DNA of 64,000 bases from contig JARYMI010000004.1 of assembly GCA_029907205.1 (NCBI GenBank), forward strand, positions 115,776 through 179,775, written 5' to 3'. Every line of letters starts with the position of its first letter. Position 1 is the stretch's first letter. The notes beneath the pieces are model-generated. The model saw nothing but the letters and a program-made list of their open reading frames with translations. It had not been told where the DNA came from and made no database searches. The stretch is from Clostridiales bacterium (GTDB lineage Bacteria > Acidobacteriota > Aminicenantia > Aminicenantales > UBA8522). This document shows, piece after piece, positions 39,025 to 47,610 of the stretch. A program made the translations under genes and the position numbers.

Positions 39025-39148
39025 GGGCGCAGGAGGCTGCCCTGAAAGCCCCCGTAGCGGAGGGGGGACCCGTCGGCTTCTCCGACGGGGGGAACCGACG
39101 GGACTGGTTCCCCGGGGTGCTGGGGCCAAAGGGCAGTTTCCTGCGCCC
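39025..39148 (+). ncRNA. Candidate structured RNA element (19-bp closing helix with internal hairpins)
   Basis: 39025-39043 pairs with 39130-39148 (17 Watson-Crick + 2 G.U); hairpins 39069-39076/39082-39089 and 39089-39096/39106-39113. Confidence 0.55.
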
Positions 39149-39188
39149 AATTGAATCACATAAACGGAGATGCTCCCAAACCTCTTTA

Positions 39189-40277
39189 TCAGAGGACGTA
39201 TTTGAAGAGTCTGAGACCAGCCGGGACTTTCACCTTCTCCTGATAGATGTCCCAGTAGGTCTCTCTTGCTTTCCCCAGCTTCTCGAAAAGAGGATGGTTC
39301 TCGTCGGGAGTATGGGTCGCAAGAAGACCGCCTTTGTCATCAACTAACACAAGCTTCTGGCATCTGTTCAGGATGCCGGCCGTGCCGACGCTCGAAGCCA
39401 CGACGAGTTCTCCTGTCTTCACTCGTTCGACGAGCTCTCCGTAAGTCATCGGCCTCTCTTCCACGGGCACGCCCATTTCCCTCAGGATCGCCACGATTCC
39501 CTGGATTGTCACCGAGGGAAGGATGAGGTTGCTCTCGGGGATCTTGACCACCTTCCCCTCGCGGAGGCCAAACAAGCAGCAGGAAGAATCCCACTCGCTG
39601 ACCTGCCGTTCGGCCATCGGGGCCTGCGGGTTGTCATCCAGAAAGAGGGCTGAGGCCGCCTCCGGGCAGAGCTTTTTCGCTTCGTCTATGGCCTTAACGC
39701 TCATAAGATAGTTGATGCCCAGCTTGAGGCAGCCGGTTTTGTTAACGCCAACCGCCCGGACCAGATGGGGGACAACAACGCCGCAAAAGGGCTCTCCCAG
39801 GTATCGGTCGTAGCGGCAGGCCATGGCCCGGATGGACGGCTGAGCGGGGAAGGTCACGCCGATACTCTGCTCTTCGTCTACCGTGAACGGCCGGAGGTAG
39901 CCCTGGGCTCCGAGTCCAGCCATCTCCTCCATGAACCCCCTCATCGCCGATTCATCAAAATAGAGGCGGATGAAAAGATGCTCTAGATCCTCGACCTCCG
40001 GGACAAGCCCTTGCTGGTCTCTGCTCAAGTTAAAAGCGATTCCCTTCTGGAACCGTTCGAGGTTCTTGTGCCAGTTGAGAAATATGACCTCACAGTCTCC
40101 CCGTTGGTTTTTCTTGCAGTAAAACCGGATGCCCTCGAAGGCCAGGAACAGCCCGTAGTGAATGGACCGGGAGACGGCGAAAACCCTGGCATCGGGCTCG
40201 ACGATCTCAAACTGTCTTTCTTGAAGGGTGTATTTCATCTGCCGGGGCGCCCACTTCACTCCTTCAAACTTGGCCAT
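39189..40277 (-). CDS. Class IV (branched-chain-like) aminotransferase
   Basis: GCLKLGINYLMSVKAIDEAKKLCPEAASALFLDD, SSCCLFGLREGKVVKIPESNLILPSVTIQGIVAILREMGVPVEERPMT. Confidence 0.8.
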   Translation of the reverse strand: MAKFEGVKWAPRQMKYTLQERQFEIVEPDARVFAVSRSIHYGLFLAFEGIRFYCKKNQRGDCEVIFLNWHKNLERFQKGIAFNLSRDQQGLVPEVEDLEHLFIRLYFDESAMRGFMEEMAGLGAQGYLRPFTVDEEQSIGVTFPAQPSIRAMACRYDRYLGEPFCGVVVPHLVRAVGVNKTGCLKLGINYLMSVKAIDEAKKLCPEAASALFLDDNPQAPMAERQVSEWDSSCCLFGLREGKVVKIPESNLILPSVTIQGIVAILREMGVPVEERPMTYGELVERVKTGELVVASSVGTAGILNRCQKLVLVDDKGGLLATHTPDENHPLFEKLGKARETYWDIYQEKVKVPAGLRLFKYVL

Positions 40278-40509
40278 AAAAAGACTCCTTAGTCAGCGTC
40301 GTTATGATTTTCCTTATTTATGTATCATAGTCCAAAGAGAAGCTCAAATTTTCGCGAAATTCCCGACGGAAATGTCATCCTCTTTAGCGTCAACCCGTGC
40401 GGCGGCACCAGGCCCGCGGCTCTTTTTTCCTTATCTCCAAGGCCATGCTCAACTAGAAGAATCTTTGAACAGAGGCAAGAATTTGTCTTGGGATGAGTCG
40501 AAGTAGCTA

Positions 40510-40537
40510 TTGACTTTTTTCTGCCTTAGGCTATATT
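40510..40537 (+). promoter_or_regulatory. Sigma70-type promoter (TTGACT-16-TATATT) upstream of the M16 operon
   Basis: TTGACT 40510-40515, 16-bp spacer, TATATT 40532-40537. Confidence 0.55.
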
Positions 40538-40640
40538 TTGAATTACTAGTGGGAAGAAGCTCGATGTTTAAAGCGCTAAAGCAATCTCTCGGCAGAAACT
40601 TTTTATTCTGCTAATTCCAGCATAAAAGAAGGAGGAAAGG

Positions 40641-42179
40641 ATGAACCATTGTCCTCAAAACCCAAAAAAGCCGCAGGCATGGGTTTCTGTTTTGGGGCTT
40701 CTCATTTTCCTTCTGCTTATCTGGCCGCTGTCATCCCTTTTCGGCCAGGATCTCGAATCAAGGGTCAAAGTCCATACGCTCGCCAATGGCCTAACCTTTC
40801 TCTTCATGGAAAGACACGAAGTCCCGGTATTCAGCGCCGTCTACGGGTTCAAGGTTGGGAGTGTCGACGAGGCCCCCGGCATAACCGGCCTGGCCCACCT
40901 TTTCGAGCACATGGCTTTTAAAGGGACGCCCAGGATCGGCACCAGAGACTTTGAAAAAGAAAAAGTCATCATGGAAGAAATTAACAGGCTCGGCGCCGCG
41001 ATCTCCAGAGAACTGATCAAAGGAGACCTGGCAGACAAGGAAAAGGTCGAAAAGCTGAAGAAAGAAATGGCCGAACTCGAGAAAGAGCAGAAGAAATACA
41101 TAGTCAAGGACGAAATCGACCAGATCTACTCCAACGCCGGCGGGGTCGGGCTTAACGCCGGAACAGGGACGGATGTTACTTCTTATCTCATCAGCCTGCC
41201 CTCAAACCAGCTCGAGCTTTTCTGCTTGATGGAATCAGAACGGATCAAGAACGCCGTTCTCCGCGAGTTCTACACCGAGAGAGGGGTTGTCCAGGAAGAG
41301 AGAAAACAGACAACTGAAGCCATCCCCATCCGGCAGCTGTCCGAAATCTTCATGGCGGCGGCCTTCCTTGCTCATCCCTACGGCCATCCCGTGGTCGGCT
41401 GGGCTTCAGACATCAACTCCGTCACTCTGGAAGAGGCGGCAGAATTCAAAAGCAAATACTACACGCCCAACAACTGTGTCGTCGCCTTAGTCGGGGACAT
41501 CTACCCGGAAAAAGCCGTTCCTCTCATCGAGAAATATTTCGCCGACATCCCCCGGGGCCCCGAGCCTCCCATCCTGAGGACAAAAGAGCCAAAACAACTC
41601 GGCGAGCGAAGGACAAAGATCGCTTTCGACGCAGAGCCGCAGATTCTCATCGGCTTTCACAAGCCTACTTACCCCCATAAGCACGCTTATGTCATGGACG
41701 TCATCGCCTCCATCTTGACCACCGGAAGAAGCTCCCGCCTGTATAAAGACTTAGTGAAAACGAAGCAGGTGGCTGTGGGCGTCTCGGCTACGGCCTCGTT
41801 CCCGGGCATACGGTACGACAACCTGTTCATGATTTCAGCCACGCCCAGGCATCCGCACACCAACGAAGACGTAGAGAAAGCCGTTTCCGAGCACCTGGAA
41901 AAACTCAAGGTTGAGCCTGTCGAGGCCAAAGAGCTGGAAAAAATCAAGAACCAGATCGAGGCATCCTTCATCCAGAGTCTCAGGAGCAATTTCGGCATGG
42001 CCTTCCGGCTGATGAGAGAACAGCTCTTCTTCGGAGACTGGAGGAACATGCTGCGGTATAAGGAAGAAATCACCAAGGTCGGGCCTGAGGACATCATGGA
42101 GGCGGCCAAGCAATATTTCACCGAGCAAAACAGGATTGTCGCCTGCCTGATCAAAAAACAGGCCGACGTCAAAAAATAG
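40641..42179 (+). CDS. M16-family zinc metallopeptidase, catalytic-type subunit
   Basis: HLFEHMAFKG (HxxEH); MESERIKNAVLREFYTERGVVQEERK. Confidence 0.92.
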   Translation: MNHCPQNPKKPQAWVSVLGLLIFLLLIWPLSSLFGQDLESRVKVHTLANGLTFLFMERHEVPVFSAVYGFKVGSVDEAPGITGLAHLFEHMAFKGTPRIGTRDFEKEKVIMEEINRLGAAISRELIKGDLADKEKVEKLKKEMAELEKEQKKYIVKDEIDQIYSNAGGVGLNAGTGTDVTSYLISLPSNQLELFCLMESERIKNAVLREFYTERGVVQEERKQTTEAIPIRQLSEIFMAAAFLAHPYGHPVVGWASDINSVTLEEAAEFKSKYYTPNNCVVALVGDIYPEKAVPLIEKYFADIPRGPEPPILRTKEPKQLGERRTKIAFDAEPQILIGFHKPTYPHKHAYVMDVIASILTTGRSSRLYKDLVKTKQVAVGVSATASFPGIRYDNLFMISATPRHPHTNEDVEKAVSEHLEKLKVEPVEAKELEKIKNQIEASFIQSLRSNFGMAFRLMREQLFFGDWRNMLRYKEEITKVGPEDIMEAAKQYFTEQNRIVACLIKKQADVKK

Positions 42180-42189
42180 GAGGGAAAAA

Positions 42190-43653
42190 ATGAAGAAAAG
42201 AAGGAACGGCAAAATTTTCCTGGGTATAGCCATATTTTTTCTCCTCTTTGCTTCTGGAATTCTTCTCCAGGCTCAGAGGCATCCCTCCGACTTGGCGAAA
42301 CCGGAGCCACTCAAGTTCACTCCGCCGGCTATCCAGAAGTTCCAGGCGGCCAGGGGAATCACTGTTTATTACATAGAGGACCGGGAACTTCCGACCGTCA
42401 GCCTGATCGGGTACTTCAAGACCGGCTCTCTTTATGAGCCGGCTGACAAGGCCGGCCTGGCCAGCTTAGTGGGAACGGTCATGAGGACGGGCGGAACAGT
42501 CAGGATGACGGGCGATGAGATCGACGAAGAGCTCGAGTTTCTCGCTGCCAGGGTCGAAACAAACATCGGCTCAGAATTCGGCCTGGTAAGCCTGTCCTGT
42601 CTGAAAAAAGACTTCCCCAGAGTCCTCGAGATCTGCTCGGACATTCTGACCGCTCCGGCCTTCAGCCAGGAAAAGATCGACCTGGCCAAAAACCAGATGA
42701 AGGAGAGCATCAGGCGACGATGGGACATGCCCTTCTCCGTGGCCAACCTGATTTTCAATGAAAAGCTCTACGGCGCCGAGAGCCCCTATGCCAGAAGAAC
42801 CGCGTTCGCAACGCTTGACAACATCAGCCGAGAGGACTTGATTGCCTTCCATAAAAAATATTTCGCTCCCAATAACACGACAGTCGGAGTTACCGGTGAC
42901 ATCTCCAGAGCCGAGGTCAACAAGCTTCTCGACAAAACCTTCAAGAAATGGGAGCCGAAAAAAATAGACTACCCGGCTGTCCCGCCTGTTCAGGATGACG
43001 TTAGGAAAATCGTCTACTATGTCTACAAAGACACTCCCCAGGCTAACATCGCTCTCGGCCACTTCGGCGTCCGCCGCAACCACCCCGACGAGTACAAGCT
43101 GGAGATTATGAACTATGTGCTTGGCGGAGGCGGGTTCAGCTCGAGGCTGATGCGGGAACTCCGTTCCAACCGCGGCTGGACATACGGCATCTACGGCGGC
43201 GTCGGCTCTGGCCGGGACAGGGGCTCGTTCACGATTGCTTCAACCTTGAAGGCCGATAGCTTCGGCGAAGCCTTGCCTCTCATCGAAGAGATTGTCAAAA
43301 GCATGCAGGCCGGGCTGATCAAGGATGAGGAAATGGAAGAGGCCAGAAACTACATGATTAACAGCTTTGTCTTCCGGTTCGAATCGAACCTTTCCATCCT
43401 CATGCAAAAAATAAGTTATGCCCTGCAAGGCTATCCTGAGGACTACCTGGAAAAATACGTCGAAAACATTAAAAGGGTGACCAAAGAGGGCGTGCTGGAT
43501 GCGGCAAAGAAATACCTCGAGCCCGGCCGGATGATGATCGTTGTCTGCGGCGACAAGAAGAGGTTCGACAAGCCGCTGGATGGCTTTGGACCTGTTGAAG
43601 AAATCGACCTCAAAAGCATCATCGACAGAGAGAGGGCCGGCATCACTAAATGA
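42190..43653 (+). CDS. M16-family peptidase-like protein lacking HxxEH (non-catalytic partner)
   Basis: M16 fold sequence but KAGLASLVGTVMRTGG in place of HxxEH; retains SSRLMRELRSNRGWTYGIYGG (R/Y motif). Confidence 0.88.
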   Translation: MKKRRNGKIFLGIAIFFLLFASGILLQAQRHPSDLAKPEPLKFTPPAIQKFQAARGITVYYIEDRELPTVSLIGYFKTGSLYEPADKAGLASLVGTVMRTGGTVRMTGDEIDEELEFLAARVETNIGSEFGLVSLSCLKKDFPRVLEICSDILTAPAFSQEKIDLAKNQMKESIRRRWDMPFSVANLIFNEKLYGAESPYARRTAFATLDNISREDLIAFHKKYFAPNNTTVGVTGDISRAEVNKLLDKTFKKWEPKKIDYPAVPPVQDDVRKIVYYVYKDTPQANIALGHFGVRRNHPDEYKLEIMNYVLGGGGFSSRLMRELRSNRGWTYGIYGGVGSGRDRGSFTIASTLKADSFGEALPLIEEIVKSMQAGLIKDEEMEEARNYMINSFVFRFESNLSILMQKISYALQGYPEDYLEKYVENIKRVTKEGVLDAAKKYLEPGRMMIVVCGDKKRFDKPLDGFGPVEEIDLKSIIDRERAGITK

Positions 43654-43684
43654 GGTTCAGGGAGTAAGAATCGGCGGAAAATCC

Positions 43685-43726
43685 GGGGACATGACCTAAT
43701 TCTCTGGGATTGGGATCGTGTCCCCC
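43685..43726. repeat. REP-like palindrome overlapping the 3' end of the TPR gene
   Basis: GGGGACATGACC (43685-43696) versus GATCGTGTCCCC (43714-43725): 12-nt arms, two non-Watson-Crick positions. Confidence 0.55.
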
Positions 43727-44508
43727 GAACTTAGCTCCATAATTTTCTCCAGGTACTCGAGGATTCGCTTCCTCAGGTTCTGATCCTTGACCCTTTCAAG
43801 GGTCTTTTCGAGAAGTTCGCGGGCTTCTTTGAGATTCCCGGTATTGATGAGGCCGACGGCCAGGTTGATCCTGGCGACATCGCTCTGCGGGTCAATTTTC
43901 AGGGCATTCCGGAAGCTGGAAACAGCTTCGGCATACCGGCCGAGCTCATTTAAGATGACGCCCTGGAGGTTAAAGGCCGGGAAGGAACGGTTGTCCTTCT
44001 CGGTCGCTTTCTCGACGGTCTCCAAGGCCAGATCAAGCTTTTTCTGATCATAATAAAGCTTAGCCAGGTTAATGAGGGATTCAACATTTCCGTTGATAGT
44101 ATATGCCTTTTTGTATTCCTCTTCCGCTTCGGCAAGCTCCAGCATTTCCTCAAGGACGACGCCAAGCCTCAGATGAGCGTCGGCCTGATCGGGCTTTAAC
44201 TCCAGGCATTTGCGGAAGGCTCTTTCTGCTTCAAAGAAATTGCGTTTCTGCGACTGGATCACTCCAAGCAGATAAAAGGAGGGGTAATGGTTGGGGTCCA
44301 GGGCTGATGCCTGATTCAAATATTTAATCGCTTCATCCTCCAGGCCGTAGCGGAGGGCTGTTTGAGCCAATTCGTATTGATATTGAGGGTCTTTTTCTTT
44401 GGGAAGAGTAGGCTTCTCCCGGGGAGCTGAGGCGCAGTTGACGAAGGCCAAGCCTATAGCAAAAATAAGCAAGAGTCTTAAAGAAACCACCTCTTTTGGA
44501 TCAACCAT
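43696..44508 (-). CDS. TPR-repeat lipoprotein
   Basis: Lipobox LAFVNCAS; repeated TPRs (AFRKCLELKPDQADAHLRLGVVLEEMLELAEAEEEYKKAY). Start uncertain; track ORF opens at 44592. Confidence 0.8.
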   Translation of the reverse strand: MVDPKEVVSLRLLLIFAIGLAFVNCASAPREKPTLPKEKDPQYQYELAQTALRYGLEDEAIKYLNQASALDPNHYPSFYLLGVIQSQKRNFFEAERAFRKCLELKPDQADAHLRLGVVLEEMLELAEAEEEYKKAYTINGNVESLINLAKLYYDQKKLDLALETVEKATEKDNRSFPAFNLQGVILNELGRYAEAVSSFRNALKIDPQSDVARINLAVGLINTGNLKEARELLEKTLERVKDQNLRKRILEYLEKIMELSSGDTIPIPEN

Positions 44509-44594
44509 TTTTATACTTAAGCACTTTGGCCCACCATCATGACATAACCGAGATACGAACTCAAGGGCTGGATAGGTCCCCGACTCAGGCAAGG

Positions 44595-45623
44595 CTAAAA
44601 CCCGGCCTGGAATTGAACAAGGACCGCTCGATTGGCTGTCTCTCCCGACTCCCTCCGGTAAGAATTGAAGTTGACCTGGAGTTTTGTCTTTTCCGAGAAA
44701 AACCAGTTGATTCCAAGAGTCAGGAGGTCGCTCCGGTCGGAAGCTGCATCTTTATCCTGGTCATAAGAGTCCCACTTGATGACCGCCTGGACTTTTTTCT
44801 CTAAGACAAAGTAGCTACCCTGGACATACCAGCCGTCTCTTTTGGTCTGGTTTTCCTGACCCGAGATATACTCTGTCCTGGCCGAAAATGCCCCCATGTC
44901 CAGACCCGCTTCTATCCCGACTCTATCACGGGTAAAAGGACGATCTCCCTGAGCGGGACTGTGGCGTCCGTTGTAGAGAGATCCGCCGATTGATATAAAA
45001 GCGGCGGGTCTGAGCACGACTCTGGCGCTGAAATCCTTGTTCTCGTTCGTGTCCGTCTTGTTCACACCTGACCCGTTAAAAAAACCAGCCATGTATTCGA
45101 TGGCCGAAAACTTGCCGAAAACCATTGCCCCGATATCCCGTCCCGGAGAGCCGATATCGCGGCTGGGAGCCAGCTTGTCGACGACTTGAGAGCGAAGGAT
45201 TGTCTCGATCTCGGAGCTCGAGGTCCGGTTTTCCCGGCCGAAGGGAACGTAGAACTGTCCAATTCTAAGGCCTATGGACGGGCTGAACTCGAAATCGACC
45301 TGAGCGTCCAAGAGGATGGGGCTCTTCACGGCGTCGGCCTGAAGCTTGAATTTGATCTTCCTGGCGATCTCTCCACTTAAGCTCAGCCTTGCCCTTTTTA
45401 CAAGGAAGGAATCAACTCCCTCCTCCCACCAGGAATAAAGAACCTGCGTGTAGCCGCTCACATGGAGTTTCACGGTTGAAAGAAGAGGGTTCTCGGTTGA
45501 TGCTTGACCTGAGACAGGTACGACCAACAAACTTATTTCAAAAAGAAAACCGAGAATCAGCCCAACCACAACATTTTTTCTTTTCTCTCTCTCTTGTCTC
45601 TGGATAGCCATCGCCCTTATCAT
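44595..45623 (-). CDS. OprO/OprP-like phosphate-selective porin family protein
   Basis: VDSFLVKRARLSLSGEIARKIKFKLQADAV, LRIGQFYVPFGRENRTSSSEIETILRSQVVDKLAPSRDIG; C-terminal beta strand ending in F. Confidence 0.82.
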   Translation of the reverse strand: MIRAMAIQRQEREKRKNVVVGLILGFLFEISLLVVPVSGQASTENPLLSTVKLHVSGYTQVLYSWWEEGVDSFLVKRARLSLSGEIARKIKFKLQADAVKSPILLDAQVDFEFSPSIGLRIGQFYVPFGRENRTSSSEIETILRSQVVDKLAPSRDIGSPGRDIGAMVFGKFSAIEYMAGFFNGSGVNKTDTNENKDFSARVVLRPAAFISIGGSLYNGRHSPAQGDRPFTRDRVGIEAGLDMGAFSARTEYISGQENQTKRDGWYVQGSYFVLEKKVQAVIKWDSYDQDKDAASDRSDLLTLGINWFFSEKTKLQVNFNSYRRESGETANRAVLVQFQAGF

Positions 45624-45849
45624 GACTCCGTCAATTTTTTTTCCTGTCTTTTTGTTTTCTTTTATCCTTCATTTTCTTGTTATCGTAGAGGCTTTATTCG
45701 AGAGACTGTATTGCCATACCACCTGGAGAGCGAAGCGAGCGGAGTGTTGCCTTCTCCTAAAATCCGCCGAGTTCTCCACAGTTTCTTATCAATTACACTT
45801 TTCCGATAGGAATATGTAACAATGCTTTGTTCGTTTCGTCCACGCCAGC

Positions 45850-47394
45850 CTACCAGAAAACGACGTAAAGCGCCAACGTTAGGACGATGATGGTGAGGCT
45901 GAGCCATTTGAGAAGGGGCGAAGAGCGCGTGTCAAAGTCCGCCTTGACGGGAAGGACTTTCGGCTCCCGGAGGGGCCTCGCCGCAGTGATCACGGTCATG
46001 ACCGCAATAAGGACAACGAACGTGATGGCCATGCGGTTAAGAAAGGCGATATGGCCAAACTGCCACTGCAAAAACCCATAGACCGGCACGCAGAGGAGGA
46101 GCGAGGTGATTCCCGCTGCGGCCGGCGTGCGCTTGATGAAGAGCCCGAAGACAAAGGCCGCCAGAACGCCAGGTGAGATGTACCCCTGGAATTCCTGGAT
46201 GTAGTTAAAAATCCCCTTGAATTTCGGGTTGCCGAGATGGGGAGCAATCAGACAAACAATGAGGACGAAGACAACCGTCAGGTACCGGCCGATCTTCACC
46301 AGCGACTCACCAGAGGCTTCTTTTTTGACATGCCTTTTGTAAAGGTCCATGGTCAGGATAGTGGCGACCGAATTGAGAAGCGAGCTGAGCGTTGAGATGA
46401 CCGCCCCGGCGATCGCCGCTAAGATGAAACCGCGCAGCCCCGGCCCGACAAGGTTCCGGATGAGCAAAGGATAAGCCTGGTCGGTCGTCGCGCCGGGCGC
46501 AGTGAGTTCGCTCCTGAAAAGCTGATAGGACATGATGCCGGGGAAGATGATGATGAAGGGAATTGTCAATTTCAGGAAGGCGGCAAACATGATTCCCAGC
46601 TGGCCCTGTTTGACGCTCTTGGCCGCCAGGGTCCTCTGGGTGATGAACTGGTTGAGGCCCCAGTAGTAGAAATTCGGGATCCACAGCCCGATGACCAGCG
46701 CCGTCCAAGGAATGACGGGATGGTCAGCCGGAAGGATCATGTGAAGCTTGTCCTGGTTGGCCGAAAAAAACTCGCCCACCCCGCCGACAGCCCTAAACCC
46801 CAAGATCATGGTGACCAGGCCGCCTAAGATAAGGCTTGAGCCCTGGAAGAGGTCGGCCCAGGCCACGGCTTTCAGGCCTCCCCAGGTCGTGTAGACGGCA
46901 GCGATGAATCCGATTAACCAGACTGACCTCGTGAGGTCCATATCAAAGATCGTGTGAAGGGCAAGGGCGCCCGTGTAGACAACGGCCGAGATGCTGACGG
47001 CGATGTAAACGACGACCAGATAGAAGGCCATGATGCTGCGGGCGACCGGGTGGTAGCGGTACTCGAGATACTCGGGTATCGTGTAGATGCCGCTCCGCAA
47101 GAACTTGGGCAAGAAGAAAAGGGCGACAAAGACAAGGGTGATCGCCGCCATCCATTCGTAGCTGGCCACGGCCATGCCCATGACGCCGGCTCCCTGGCCC
47201 GACATGCCGACGAAGTGCTCAGTCGAAATGTTCGCCGCGATCAGGGAAAAACCGATGAGCGGCCAGACAAGTCCCCGGCTGGCCAGGAAAAAATCCTCGC
47301 CCGTTTTCTCGCGCCGGCTCTTGTACATGCTGACGCTGATAACAATAAGGAAAAAGACGACGAACACCGAGATGTCCAGCCAGTGGAGGTGCAT
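45850..47394 (-). CDS. Sodium:solute symporter family protein (SSS)
   Basis: EDFFLASRGLVWPLIGFSLIAANISTEHFVGMSGQGAGVMGMAVASYEWMAAITLV; LNSVATILTMDLYKRH. Confidence 0.92.
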   Translation of the reverse strand: MHLHWLDISVFVVFFLIVISVSMYKSRREKTGEDFFLASRGLVWPLIGFSLIAANISTEHFVGMSGQGAGVMGMAVASYEWMAAITLVFVALFFLPKFLRSGIYTIPEYLEYRYHPVARSIMAFYLVVVYIAVSISAVVYTGALALHTIFDMDLTRSVWLIGFIAAVYTTWGGLKAVAWADLFQGSSLILGGLVTMILGFRAVGGVGEFFSANQDKLHMILPADHPVIPWTALVIGLWIPNFYYWGLNQFITQRTLAAKSVKQGQLGIMFAAFLKLTIPFIIIFPGIMSYQLFRSELTAPGATTDQAYPLLIRNLVGPGLRGFILAAIAGAVISTLSSLLNSVATILTMDLYKRHVKKEASGESLVKIGRYLTVVFVLIVCLIAPHLGNPKFKGIFNYIQEFQGYISPGVLAAFVFGLFIKRTPAAAGITSLLLCVPVYGFLQWQFGHIAFLNRMAITFVVLIAVMTVITAARPLREPKVLPVKADFDTRSSPLLKWLSLTIIVLTLALYVVFW

Positions 47395-47518
47395 GTCTCG
47401 CTCCTTAGCTCATTCTCTTGAAGCGCAGCTCTAACACCAGAGTTTAGACAAAACAGTATTAAACACCTCAGGCAAAGTCAAGGCCTTCGCCCCGCTTATT
47501 TTTATAGACCGGTAAATT

Positions 47519-47527
47519 TGGTATAAT
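47519..47527 (+). promoter_or_regulatory. Extended -10 promoter (TGnTATAAT) upstream of first VPS10/BNR gene
   Basis: TGGTATAAT at 47519-47527. Confidence 0.5.
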
Positions 47528-47610
47528 GCGGGCCGCTATCGTGAGATCATTATCATCTCCTGCTGCTTTTTACACCAGCGCAGGAAAAAAGTCTTCATCG
47601 GAGGTGCATC

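Noticed and set aside
38954-39159. Proline/arginine-rich ORFs over the structured element
   Set aside because: Both strands are open only because of GC-rich hairpin arms; better explained as non-coding structure or repeat.
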